DNA of 64,000 bases from contig NZ_OZ061315.1 in NCBI RefSeq assembly GCF_964063325.1, positions 3,720,001 to 3,784,000 of the forward strand, written 5' to 3'. Below are positions 51,221 through 59,420 of this stretch, piece after piece. A program made the translations under genes and the position numbers. The stretch's first letter is position 1. Every line of letters begins with the position of its first letter. This stretch comes from Hafnia alvei. GTDB taxonomy: Bacteria; Pseudomonadota; Gammaproteobacteria; Enterobacterales; Enterobacteriaceae. A model generated the notes under the pieces. That model made no database searches and was not told where the DNA came from. It saw nothing but the letters and a program-made list of their open reading frames with translations.

Positions 51221-51276
51221 TCCGATTACCCTGTATTAAGCCGTGTGCATGAATACTTATCATCGGCAAGCGATGC

Positions 51277-52194
51277 TTAAGATTCATAACGAAAACGGAA
51301 TTTTTCCTGCTCACTCGCCGCACGCGCGAGGATCCACTGACGGAATGCCGCAATTTTCCCCAGCTCCGCCTGGCTATCCTGACAGACCAGATAAAATGAA
51401 TTCTTACTGATGAGCACATCGTTAAACGGACAAACCAGACGACCGGCTTCGATCTCGGTTTGCGCCATCACGTTATTCACTAACGCAATACCCTGACCAT
51501 GCACCGCAGCCTGAACCACCATCGCGCTGTGGCTGAAAATAGGTCCCTGCTGAACGTTAATATGCTGTAGCCCTAATTGACGGGTATAGGCTAACCAGTC
51601 TCGACGCGACGTATCGTGCAGCAGCGTATGATAAGCCATATCGGCCGGATCTTTTAGTGGATGTTCGCCCAATAATAATTGCGGTGAACAAACGGGGAGC
51701 AAATACTCAGCATACAGACGCTCTACGCGCAGCCCCGGCCAGTGCCCTCGTCCATAAAAAATAGCAACGTCAACGTCATCGGCTAGCTTCCCTTCTTCGC
51801 GATCGACGGCCTGAATACGCACATCGATGCCCGGATAGGCAGAATTAAAACCCGAAAGACGTGGAACGAGCCATTGAATGGCAAAACTTGGCGGCAGGCT
51901 AACGGTTAATGCGCCTTTGGCGCTACGCGCCTGTAGCTTACGCGTTGCCTCATTAAGAGATGAGAAAATTTCTTTGATATCGAGGTAATAGCTTTGCCCT
52001 TCTTCCGTCAGTAACAAAGAGCGATTACGGCGGCGAAATAGCTTCAGCCCAAGGAAATCTTCCAATGATTTAATCTGATGACTTACCGCAGCCTGAGTAA
52101 CAAACAGCTCCTCTGCAGCCTTGGTAAAGCTGAGATGTCGGGCTGCCGCATCAAACACGCGCAGTGAGTTTAGTGGTGGTAATCGTTTAGACAT
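51277..52194 (-). CDS. gcvA: Glycine cleavage system transcriptional activator GcvA
   Basis: A LysR-type regulator (305 residues, as in E. coli) that activates gcvTHP with glycine, represses it with GcvR, and activates the sRNA gene gcvB. The N-terminal helix-turn-helix is LSFTKAAEELFVTQAAVSHQIKSLEDFLGLKLFRRR-like (residues about 18-50). The effector domain follows from about residue 90. Divergent from gcvB, which lies 125 bp upstream, so one control region serves both. Confidence 0.97.
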   Translation of the reverse strand: MSKRLPPLNSLRVFDAAARHLSFTKAAEELFVTQAAVSHQIKSLEDFLGLKLFRRRNRSLLLTEEGQSYYLDIKEIFSSLNEATRKLQARSAKGALTVSLPPSFAIQWLVPRLSGFNSAYPGIDVRIQAVDREEGKLADDVDVAIFYGRGHWPGLRVERLYAEYLLPVCSPQLLLGEHPLKDPADMAYHTLLHDTSRRDWLAYTRQLGLQHINVQQGPIFSHSAMVVQAAVHGQGIALVNNVMAQTEIEAGRLVCPFNDVLISKNSFYLVCQDSQAELGKIAAFRQWILARAASEQEKFRFRYES

Positions 52195-52318
52195 GGCTGG
52201 ACACTTTTTATCAAACGGTTGCAGATAATTAACCGTTTATTTACCCATTAGTTTTTTTTATCCGAGCCATTATAAATTGTCCGTTGAGGATAGGCCAGCA
52301 AATACCTATAGTGACGCC

Positions 52319-52515
52319 ACTTCCCGAGCCGGAACGAAAAAGTGTTTGTGGATTTGGTTCCTGAATACTTTTGGCTTTGTGGTTGTGATGTTGTGTTTGC
52401 AAGTTGTCTGACGATTTCAGACATAGTAGCTAGGCTACTGTTTTTTCACTTCCTGTACATTTACCCTGTCTGTCCATAGTGATTAGTAGCACCGCAATTT
52501 GCGGTGCTTTTTTTT
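52319..52515 (+). ncRNA. gcvB: Hfq-dependent small RNA GcvB
   Basis: GcvB represses many amino-acid and peptide transporter mRNAs through a G/U-rich seed. The 5' start ACTTCCCGAGCCGGAACGAA matches E. coli GcvB, as do TTTTGGCTTTG, TTTCACTTCCTGTACATTTACC and the R3-like segment. The terminator GCACCGC/GCGGTGC (52488-52507) is followed by eight or more T. The R1 region (GGTTGTGATGTTGTGTTTGC) is about 8 nt shorter than in E. coli. A second hairpin TAGTAGCTAGGCTACTG followed by a T-run lies in the middle (about 52424-52446). Placement opposite gcvA is as in E. coli. Confidence 0.95.
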
Positions 52516-52577
52516 ATCTAAAAACGCCGACCGAAGTCAGCGCTTTTAGATTTACGACGTTGATTTTAATAATCAAA

Positions 52578-52799
52578 TTAATTGCTTTCAGTCATTTCTT
52601 TAACGTCGTTACGGTTAATCTGCTGCTGATTGCCGTTAGCATCTTTGTAGCTAATCATTCCGGTTTCGTTATCCACCTGAGGTTTACCATCGCTCACAAT
52701 AGTGCGACCATCGTTGGTATGCATGACGTAATTGCTTGAACAACCAGCCAATACGAAGGTAAACATCACAGCGGATAAAACAGCACCTAATTTCTTCAT
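52578..52799 (-). CDS. ygdI: Small lipoprotein YgdI
   Basis: A 73-residue DUF903 (YgdI/YgdR) lipoprotein. The signal peptide ends in the lipobox LAGC at residues 16-19, and the mature part has the family SH3-like pattern NYVMHTNDGRTIVSDGKPQ and GMISYKDANGNQQQIN. Function unknown; expected in the outer or inner membrane. ATG 52799 is preceded by AAGGAG. Confidence 0.94.
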   Translation of the reverse strand: MKKLGAVLSAVMFTFVLAGCSSNYVMHTNDGRTIVSDGKPQVDNETGMISYKDANGNQQQINRNDVKEMTESN

Positions 52800-52989
52800 G
52801 ATTTACTCCTTGCAGTTTAAAATGCGCTACTAAACGCTCTTTTTATCTCCGGCACATTCATTTGCCAGTAGTTAAAAGCATAACAAGCTATTTCAGCTTT
52901 GCCAGAAAACTGCCGGATTATTCAGATTAATCTGTCACGCCCCCGCTGAGCGTGACAACTAAGCGGCCCGCAATGAGGAATTATTCCGC

Positions 52990-54222
52990 ATGACATCCTT
53001 TGATTATTCAGCCTTTCGCGGCCACTTCCCTGCACTTTCAACAAAAGATAACGAGCAGCATGCGGTCTACCTCGACAGCGCAGCAACCGCACTTAAACCT
53101 CAAGCACTACTTGAAGCCACCCAAGCGTATTACGCTGGCAGCGCCGCTACCGTACACCGCAGCCAACATCAGGCTGCTCTGCGTTTGACTCAGCGATATG
53201 AATCGGCTCGTCAGCAGGTTGCCCAGCTTCTCCATGCTCACAGCGCAGACAGCATTATTTGGACTAAAGGAACCACCGAAGCCATCAACCTCGTAGCGCA
53301 AAGCTATCTGCGCCCCGTTTTACAGGCCGGTGATGAAATTCTGGTAAGTGAAGCAGAGCATCACGCTAACTTGATACCGTGGCTGATGGTGGCTGAACAA
53401 TGTGGCGCTAATGTCGTTAAGCTGCCGGTCAACCAACACGGACTACCGGATCTAAAACAGTTACCGGCCCTACTCACTTCGCGCACCAAAATGATAGCCT
53501 TGGGGCAAATGTCGAACGTTACCGGCGGATGCCCCGATCTACGTTACGCGCTAGAACTGGCGCATCAAAATGGCACGCCAGTTATGATTGATGGCGCGCA
53601 AGGCGTGGTACATCATCCGCTTGACGTCGCCGATCTTAACGTTGATTTTTATGCATTTTCTGCTCATAAGATGTATGGCCCAACGGGGCTTGGCGTGTTG
53701 TATGGTAAGCCTGAATATCTAGCGCAGATGCATGCGTGGCAGGGCGGCGGGAAAATGCTAACCAAAGCCGGGTTTGACGGTTTTATCGAACAAACCGTTC
53801 CTCACCGTTTCGAAGCAGGAACGCCCAACATCGCCGGAGTTATCGGATTTTCCGCGGTACTTGAGTGGTTAGAACACGTCGATTTAGCCGCTGCGGAAGC
53901 TTACTGCGTCTCGCTGGCCGAACAAGCAGAACAACAGCTTAGCCAGATTAAAGGGTTTATCAGCTACCGTGCGCCTAAATCCGCGCTGCTGGCTTTCAAT
54001 ATTGCAGGTATTCACCACAGCGATTTAGTCGCTTTGATAGCTGAGCAAGGCGTAGCGTTACGCGCTGGCCAGCATTGTGCGCAGCCGTTGATACAGGCAT
54101 TGGGCATTACCGGTTCGCTCCGTGCTTCATTTGCGCCCTATAATTGCCCTGAAGACGTCACCGCGTTGGTAAAAGCGGTAAACTATGCGCTATCAATCTT
54201 GAACGACGAGGATTTTGCATGA
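52990..54222 (+). CDS. csdA: Cysteine desulfurase CsdA
   Basis: CsdA is a PLP enzyme that releases sulfur from cysteine as a persulfide and passes it to CsdE, and from there to TcdA. The 410-residue product has LDSAATALKP, the PLP Lys in AFSAHKMYGPTG and the active-site Cys in LRAGQHCAQPL near residue 365. It overlaps csdE by 4 bp. E. coli CsdA is 401 residues. Confidence 0.96.
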   Translation: MTSFDYSAFRGHFPALSTKDNEQHAVYLDSAATALKPQALLEATQAYYAGSAATVHRSQHQAALRLTQRYESARQQVAQLLHAHSADSIIWTKGTTEAINLVAQSYLRPVLQAGDEILVSEAEHHANLIPWLMVAEQCGANVVKLPVNQHGLPDLKQLPALLTSRTKMIALGQMSNVTGGCPDLRYALELAHQNGTPVMIDGAQGVVHHPLDVADLNVDFYAFSAHKMYGPTGLGVLYGKPEYLAQMHAWQGGGKMLTKAGFDGFIEQTVPHRFEAGTPNIAGVIGFSAVLEWLEHVDLAAAEAYCVSLAEQAEQQLSQIKGFISYRAPKSALLAFNIAGIHHSDLVALIAEQGVALRAGQHCAQPLIQALGITGSLRASFAPYNCPEDVTALVKAVNYALSILNDEDFA

Positions 54223-54653
54223 TTTCCCCCCATCCTTTTGGCCGGACATTAACGTCAGAAATGTTAGCCGCACGGTTTGAATCTCTAACGCTTTGGGAAG
54301 ATCGCTATCGCCAAATCATTCTGTTCGCACGTGAGCTCCCTGCGCTTCCACCTGAACTGAAGCAGCAAAAAACCGAGCTAGCAGGCTGTGAAAATCAAGT
54401 GTGGTTAGGTGGAGAATTACTTGAGGATGGGACGATGCATTATTATGGCGACAGCGACGGGCGCATCGTCAAAGGTCTGTTGGCAATCTTGCTAACGGCG
54501 TCAGAAGGCAAAACGCCGCAGCAGATTATGGCAAGCGACCCGCTGGCGCTATTTCAACAGCTCAATATTTTGGAACAGTTAAGCTCTTCGCGCGCCAGCG
54601 GTTTAAACTCGCTCGCCGCTGGGATCAAAAGAATCGCGCAAAGCTACCTGTAA
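54219..54653 (+). CDS. csdE: Sulfur acceptor protein CsdE
   Basis: CsdE takes the persulfide from CsdA (SufE-like fold). The acceptor Cys is residue 57 in ELAGCENQVWLGG. Other marks are DSDGRIVKGLLAILLT and LSSSRASGLNSL. The 144-residue gene starts inside the last codons of csdA (ATGA overlap) and its stop abuts that of the convergent tcdA. Confidence 0.96.
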   Translation: MISPHPFGRTLTSEMLAARFESLTLWEDRYRQIILFARELPALPPELKQQKTELAGCENQVWLGGELLEDGTMHYYGDSDGRIVKGLLAILLTASEGKTPQQIMASDPLALFQQLNILEQLSSSRASGLNSLAAGIKRIAQSYL

Positions 54654-55472
54654 TCATGACGGCTGAGCAGCCATGCGCTCAGCCTTAGTCAGCATTTTCT
54701 TAATCGCATGTGCCACGGCAACAAAACCAAAGGTTGCCGTCACCATCGTGACCGAGCCAAATCCAGAGGCGCAATCCATACGCTTAGGCCCTTCCGCAGT
54801 GCTGCGAGAAGCACATACGCTACCATCAGGCTGTGGATAGACCAGCGGCTCGGTCGAGAACACGCAGTCGATACCCAGCTTACCTTTACTATTTTTCACC
54901 ACGTTGAAATCATTCTTCAAGCGCTCACGCAACTTGGCCGCCAGCGGATCTTGAATGGTTTTCGCCAAATCGGCGACTTCAATACGCGTGGGATCAATTT
55001 GCCCGCCCGCGCCACCGGTCGTCACAATCGGGATTTTAAAGCGACGGCAATAGGCTAACAGTGCCGCTTTTGGCCGCACGCTATCAATGGCGTCTATAAC
55101 ATAGCTAAAGCGATTATCAATCAGCTTATCAACGTTATCTGGCGTAATAAAATCATCGATGCAGGTAACCTGACACTCTGGATTGATCTCACGAATACGG
55201 GCAGCAACCACTTCTGTTTTCGCCTGCCCCACGTTGCTGCGCAACGCATGGATCTGCCGGTTGGTGTTTGTCACGCAAACATCATCCATATCGATCAACG
55301 TAATAGCACCAATCCCCGTGCGAGCTAACGCTTCTGCCGCCCACGATCCCACGCCGCCAATACCGATAACGCATACATGAGCCTGAGAGAATACGCCCAG
55401 CGCCTGCTGACCATACAAGCGAGCAATACCGCTAAAACGCTGCATATAAGCGTCGGAAAAAGATGCTGTCAT
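54654..55472 (-). CDS. tcdA: tRNA threonylcarbamoyladenosine dehydratase
   Basis: TcdA (CsdL) is an E1-like ATP-dependent enzyme that cyclises t6A-37 of tRNA to ct6A, with the CsdA-CsdE sulfur relay. The nucleotide-binding VIGIGGVGSWAAEALARTG lies near residue 32. The Cys-containing ADCASG-like tail (KRMDCASGFG) and DSVRPKAAL are typical. ATG 55472 (MTASFSDAYMQRFSG) gives 272 residues, close to E. coli (268); the upstream in-frame start at 55529 is unlikely. It is convergent with csdE, with no intergenic base. Confidence 0.95.
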   Translation of the reverse strand: MTASFSDAYMQRFSGIARLYGQQALGVFSQAHVCVIGIGGVGSWAAEALARTGIGAITLIDMDDVCVTNTNRQIHALRSNVGQAKTEVVAARIREINPECQVTCIDDFITPDNVDKLIDNRFSYVIDAIDSVRPKAALLAYCRRFKIPIVTTGGAGGQIDPTRIEVADLAKTIQDPLAAKLRERLKNDFNVVKNSKGKLGIDCVFSTEPLVYPQPDGSVCASRSTAEGPKRMDCASGFGSVTMVTATFGFVAVAHAIKKMLTKAERMAAQPS

Positions 55473-55517
55473 TGGATTTATTACCTTAGAAATTCTTGAT
55501 ACAGCCCCTCGCCGGCC

Positions 55518-55539
55518 GAGGAGCAGCAAACTGCTCCTC
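55518..55539. other. Hairpin between mltA and tcdA
   Basis: GAGGAGCAG (55518-55526) and CTGCTCCTC (55531-55539) form a 9-bp stem with loop CAAA in the mltA-tcdA gap, amid more CCTCC/GGAGG tracts. It is not followed by T and may be part of a dispersed palindrome. Confidence 0.35.
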
Positions 55540-55582
55540 CCCCTGAGAAGGAGGAGGCAGGGAGGGAAAACAATAAAATGTG

Positions 55583-56698
55583 TTATCTATTATAAGCGCT
55601 GAACAACGGTCCACCGCTTTGCGGAGTTTTCAACACCCAGACACGGCCATAGTGATTATAGAAACCAGCCGCATGCCCTGCTTCTGGACCAATGCCCTGA
55701 TAGATGTCGAAGTGTTGGCCTTTAATTGCACCACCTACGTCCAGAGCCACCATCAAGCGCATTTCATATTTGCCAGTAAACTTACCCTGATTATCCAGCA
55801 ATGGCACTTCAGCCAACAGCGTAGAACCCGCGGGGATCAACGAACGATCTGATGCAACGGATGCTTTTGCCACTAAAGGCACACCGCTTGCCCCTTTCAC
55901 CGGCGCATACATCTCAGGTTTGAAGAATACGAAAGAAGGATTTTGCTCCAGCAGCTCGCGAACTTCAGCGGCAGAATGATTATCCGCCCACTTACGAATC
56001 GCCTGCATCGACATTTCTTCACGCGCAACTTCACCGCGATCGATCAGCACTTTGCCAATACTGCGGTAGGCATGACCGTTTTTGCCAGAGTAACCAAAGA
56101 AGGTCAATGGGCGACCATCGCCGTAGTCTACATAGCCACTGCCCTGCACTTCCATCATGAAGTTATCCATAATGGAGTTGCTATAACCGATTTCCAGATT
56201 GCGGTTATCCAGCGCGCCGGAGTAAATAGCCGAGCGTTCCGGCAGGCGGCGGTTCTTTCCTTTACTCGGCATGCGATACAACGGGTGCTGGAATTCACCC
56301 TGACGCGTATAACGCGCTTCAATCACCGGCGTGTAATAACCCGTGAACTGCACGTTACCAAAATTATCCATCCCTTCCATTTGATAAGCGTTCAACCCAA
56401 ACTGGGAAAGCTGACGCGTATCGGCTCCGGCTCGTAACCAGTTGGTCACCGCTTGGAAAGTGTCGGTGTTTCTATTATAGAGAGAAGGCGATGCACGTTG
56501 GATTGCGGTGAGCTGATCGGAGAAATCCTTTCCGTTAACCGGTTTTCCTTTAGCATTCGGCCTATTAACGAGCTCTAACGGATCGTTAATCTTCCCATCC
56601 TTATACTGCTGACCCTTATCTGTTGGACGCGACGAACATCCCGCCAGCAATGCTACCAACAGTCCACCTACTACATATTGACCCCAACGACCTTTCAT
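55583..56698 (-). CDS. mltA: Membrane-bound lytic murein transglycosylase A
   Basis: MltA is an outer-membrane lipoprotein that cleaves glycan strands of peptidoglycan, with the double-psi beta-barrel fold. The lipobox LLAGC ends the signal peptide. VQFTGYYTPVIEARYTR, GSGYVDYGDGRPLTFFGYSGKNGHAYRSIG and the catalytic Asp region MVALDVGGAIKGQHFDIYQG are clear. ATG 56698 (MKGRWGQYVVGGLL) gives 371 residues (E. coli 365); an upstream start at 56749 is not supported. Confidence 0.95.
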   Translation of the reverse strand: MKGRWGQYVVGGLLVALLAGCSSRPTDKGQQYKDGKINDPLELVNRPNAKGKPVNGKDFSDQLTAIQRASPSLYNRNTDTFQAVTNWLRAGADTRQLSQFGLNAYQMEGMDNFGNVQFTGYYTPVIEARYTRQGEFQHPLYRMPSKGKNRRLPERSAIYSGALDNRNLEIGYSNSIMDNFMMEVQGSGYVDYGDGRPLTFFGYSGKNGHAYRSIGKVLIDRGEVAREEMSMQAIRKWADNHSAAEVRELLEQNPSFVFFKPEMYAPVKGASGVPLVAKASVASDRSLIPAGSTLLAEVPLLDNQGKFTGKYEMRLMVALDVGGAIKGQHFDIYQGIGPEAGHAAGFYNHYGRVWVLKTPQSGGPLFSAYNR

Positions 56699-56871
56699 TT
56701 CACGCTCTCTAGAAACCAAATAACCACCGCGGCACGATAACAAACCCACAGCCTGAAAGGAATTCTCCTCTCTAAAAAAACGCTAAGATGCCGATATCGA
56801 TTAAAAAGGACACTTAATGATTAAAAAACATGCATCAAATTGATAAATGAGTGATGTTAGTCAAAAAAATC

Positions 56872-56899
56872 TTGCATCAAATTCTATCGAGTGTATAGT
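56872..56899 (+). promoter_or_regulatory. Promoter of the initiator tRNA cluster
   Basis: -35 TTGCAT (56872-56877), 16-bp spacer, -10 TATAGT (56894-56899) and a CGCCC discriminator typical of stringently controlled stable-RNA promoters. The first tRNA starts 14 bp after the -10. Confidence 0.75.
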
Positions 56900-56913
56900 T
56901 CGCCCTCATCGGA

Positions 56914-56990
<77 letters not shown>

Positions 56991-57046
56991 ATCCGATGAA
57001 AAGAAGTAAATAGCAGTACATAAAAATATAAAAAGTAGTAACCGGA

Positions 57047-57123
<77 letters not shown>

Positions 57124-57149
57124 ACTTCAACTTCATAGAAAGTTGATTT

Positions 57150-57212
57150 AAGAAAGAAAAAAAAAGAACGAAAGAAGAAAGAAGAAAGAAGAAAGAAGAA
57201 AGAAGAAAAAGC
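57150..57212 (+). repeat. Purine tract with a 7-nt tandem repeat between tRNA copies
   Basis: About 60 bases made almost only of A and G, including five exact tandem copies of AAAGAAG (57171-57205). It lies in the spacer between the second and third tRNA genes and would be transcribed as an unstructured purine-rich RNA. Confidence 0.85.
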
Positions 57213-57223
57213 AGTATGTCGGA

Positions 57224-57300
<77 letters not shown>

Positions 57301-57320
57301 ATTTTCATACTGAAATAAAT

Positions 57321-57346
57321 AAGCACCTTAACGGGTGTTTTTTTAT
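57321..57346 (+). terminator. Terminator after the tRNA cluster
   Basis: A short stem GCACC/GGGTG around TTAAC is followed by a run of seven T (57338-57344). Weak stem but good T-run, at the expected position. Confidence 0.7.
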
Positions 57347-57412
57347 GTCTAAATTTTGCCTCCCCTCTTTATCCATTGAAATCAATTCCAAACACTTTCT
57401 ATGCACCATTTG

Positions 57413-57874
57413 GTGAAAGGTTTCGTCCGCCAATCAACAAATACATTTCTATGAAACCACTGGCGTAGGCGTCCGATGAGAGTCCCGTTGCGCGGGGACT
57501 CTCAACTCGCGCGCTTTTTGCTGAGTTGTTTGGCCGACCGGTCTCGGAGCGTACATCCTGTACGCCCTCAACCTGCCACCAGCATCCCTGCTGGCGGCTC
57601 TAAAATGCATTCCTTAAACATAAAAAAGACAAAAGACATTTTGTCTTCTTATCTTTTAAATTGTTTAAGCCTTGGTAGAGAGAGCCGCCGGTACAGGGAT
57701 GTACCGACGGAGTTTGGGGCGCCCTGGATGGGCGATACCAAACCGGAGCGGAAATGGCATCTCGGATAAAAGCGCGAGAGTGCAGAGACCACGCGCTGGT
57801 GGTCTCTGCCCGTACACCTTCATTTATGATGGCACAGGGTAATTCGGTATTGATAGGCGGGCGGAACCTTACAC
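57413..57874. repeat. Palindromic hairpin-rich element, copy 2
   Basis: About 462 bp with ends GTGAAAGGTTTCGTCCGCC (57413-57431) and GGCGGGCGGAACCTTACAC (57856-57874). The order of hairpins is the same as in copy 1 and the central 75 bp are identical. Compared with copy 1, C-G pairs become T-A in two stems (57483:57498 and 57552:57562). The right-hand terminal stem is wholly different (GCAGAGACCAC/GTGGTCTCTGC, 57782-57809) around the same loop GCGCTG. It fills the tRNA-amiC gap; a long reading frame on the minus strand here is a by-product of the repeat. Confidence 0.85.
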
Positions 57875-57936
57875 CACGACGCGATAAACGAAAGGCAGAC
57901 GGAATACTACACAGCAAGTACATGAACGCCCATTCC

Positions 57937-59187
57937 TTACCGCCTCGCCAACTCCCCACCATTCGCAAAGTAAGCTTTAATTCCGGCCAGAATAGATTGA
58001 GCAACCTGCTGCTGGAAAGCGCTGGTACGCAGTTTACGCTCTTCTTCAACGTTACTGATAAATGCGGTTTCAACCAGAATAGATGGGATATCAGGCGCTT
58101 TCAGCACCGCAAATCCGGCCTGCTCCACGCTGTTTTTATGCAATTTGTTCACGCTGCCCATGTTTTTCAGCACTTCTTTGCCGAACTTCAGGCTATCGTT
58201 CACCGTCGCGGTCTGCATTAAGTCAAAAATCGTGTGGTCGAGGTATTGATCGCCACTGCGGCTAACTCCACCGATTTCATCGGATTCATTCTGGGTTTGA
58301 GCCAAGAATCGTGCTGCCGCGCTGGTTGCGCCCTTGGTCGATAGTGCAAATACTGAAGAACCACGGACCGAGCGGCTGGTAAAGGCATCGGCATGAATCG
58401 AAATAAACAGGTCAGCGCGCTGTTTGCGCGCCTTCGCCACCCTGACCTTCAATGGAATAAAGACATCTTCATTACGCGTCATATACACGCGCATATTGGG
58501 CTGTTTTTTAATCAATGCGCTTAGACGACGGGCAATTTGCAACACGATATCTTTTTCACGCGTCTTATTTTTACCAATTGCTCCCGGATCTTCACCACCG
58601 TGCCCAGGATCAAGCATGATAACAATCGGTCTATCGCGCCCGGCTTTACCTTTTTGCGGCCCTTCCGGCGGTAAACTCTTTCCTAAATCGCCTTTATTGT
58701 AATCTTCCAGCAAAGCCAGCAGCGGATCGTTTTCCGCCGCGCTCGTACCTTGCGCCGGATAAAGATCGACCACCAAACGGTTTTTAAATTCGGCAAACGG
58801 CGCTAGGGTAAACAGCTTCGGGCTGATTTCCTGTTTGAGTTCTAAAACCAGACGCACGGTATTTTTATCAAACTGCCCAACCCGCGCAGTCTTTAAATAG
58901 GGATCGCCCGACTGAACCTGACTACTGATCCCTTTAAGCACGCTGTTAAGGTGAACACCCTCGATATCAACGACGATTCGATTCGGGTTCGTTAACGCAA
59001 ACTGCTTATATTTCAGGGGAATTTTCGATTCCAGCGTCACTCGAGTATAGGTCGACGCCGGCCATACCCTTACGGCAATCACCTGTGAAGACGCAGCAAA
59101 ACCCACTCGGCTTACACTTAAAAACCAAGTAGCAGCGGCACCCTGCAACAAACGACGACGGGTCAGATTATGGTTCGAATTTGTCAT
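57937..59187 (-). CDS. amiC: N-acetylmuramoyl-L-alanine amidase AmiC
   Basis: AmiC cleaves the peptide from peptidoglycan at the division septum, activated by NlpD. The N-terminus has a twin-arginine signal (LTRRRLLQGAAATW), so export is by Tat. An AMIN domain (about 40-150) targets the septum. The zinc amidase domain shows IVIMLDPGHGGEDPGAIG, FISIHADAF and ILVETAFISN. Product 416 residues (E. coli 417). It is divergent from argA. Confidence 0.96.
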   Translation of the reverse strand: MTNSNHNLTRRRLLQGAAATWFLSVSRVGFAASSQVIAVRVWPASTYTRVTLESKIPLKYKQFALTNPNRIVVDIEGVHLNSVLKGISSQVQSGDPYLKTARVGQFDKNTVRLVLELKQEISPKLFTLAPFAEFKNRLVVDLYPAQGTSAAENDPLLALLEDYNKGDLGKSLPPEGPQKGKAGRDRPIVIMLDPGHGGEDPGAIGKNKTREKDIVLQIARRLSALIKKQPNMRVYMTRNEDVFIPLKVRVAKARKQRADLFISIHADAFTSRSVRGSSVFALSTKGATSAAARFLAQTQNESDEIGGVSRSGDQYLDHTIFDLMQTATVNDSLKFGKEVLKNMGSVNKLHKNSVEQAGFAVLKAPDIPSILVETAFISNVEEERKLRTSAFQQQVAQSILAGIKAYFANGGELARR

Positions 59188-59374
59188 GCAATCCCAAAAT
59201 AAAAAGCCAAATACAGCGGAGAACAGCGCCTCAGCACAAATTTTAGGGCAAAACTTTATCGAATCGCGGCGGGGCTGTCATTAGAAAATGCTTAAAGGAG
59301 TTTTACAGATATCCCTATTCGTAGCAGATATGACTTGAATTTACATAAAATTCACACTTGCCTTTATTCGCAAT

Positions 59375-59413
59375 AAAGAATAAAAATACAGTTTTAGCGA
59401 ATAAAAATTCAGA
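59375..59413 (+). promoter_or_regulatory. Two ArgR boxes upstream of argA
   Basis: AAAGAATAAAAATACAGT (59375-59392) and AGCGAATAAAAATTCAGA (59396-59413) fit the 18-bp ARG box pattern (GAAT-AAAA-ATTCA halves) and are 3 bp apart, the spacing needed for one ArgR hexamer. They lie right before the argA ribosome site, as in E. coli. Confidence 0.85.
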
Positions 59414-59420
59414 GGGTCTC

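Noticed and set aside
57171..57205. Tandem AAAGAAG repeats as a possible CRISPR array
   Set aside because: The unit is 7 nt, contiguous and without spacers; it is a simple sequence repeat.
57600..58073. 157-aa frame on the minus strand at element copy 2
   Set aside because: It fuses repeat DNA with antisense of the amiC 3' end; the shared part is a by-product of the repeat.
59336..59354. TGAATTTACATAAAATTCA as an ARG box
   Set aside because: The half-sites are 9 bp apart instead of 4, so it does not fit the 18-bp box; the two better boxes lie downstream at 59375-59413.
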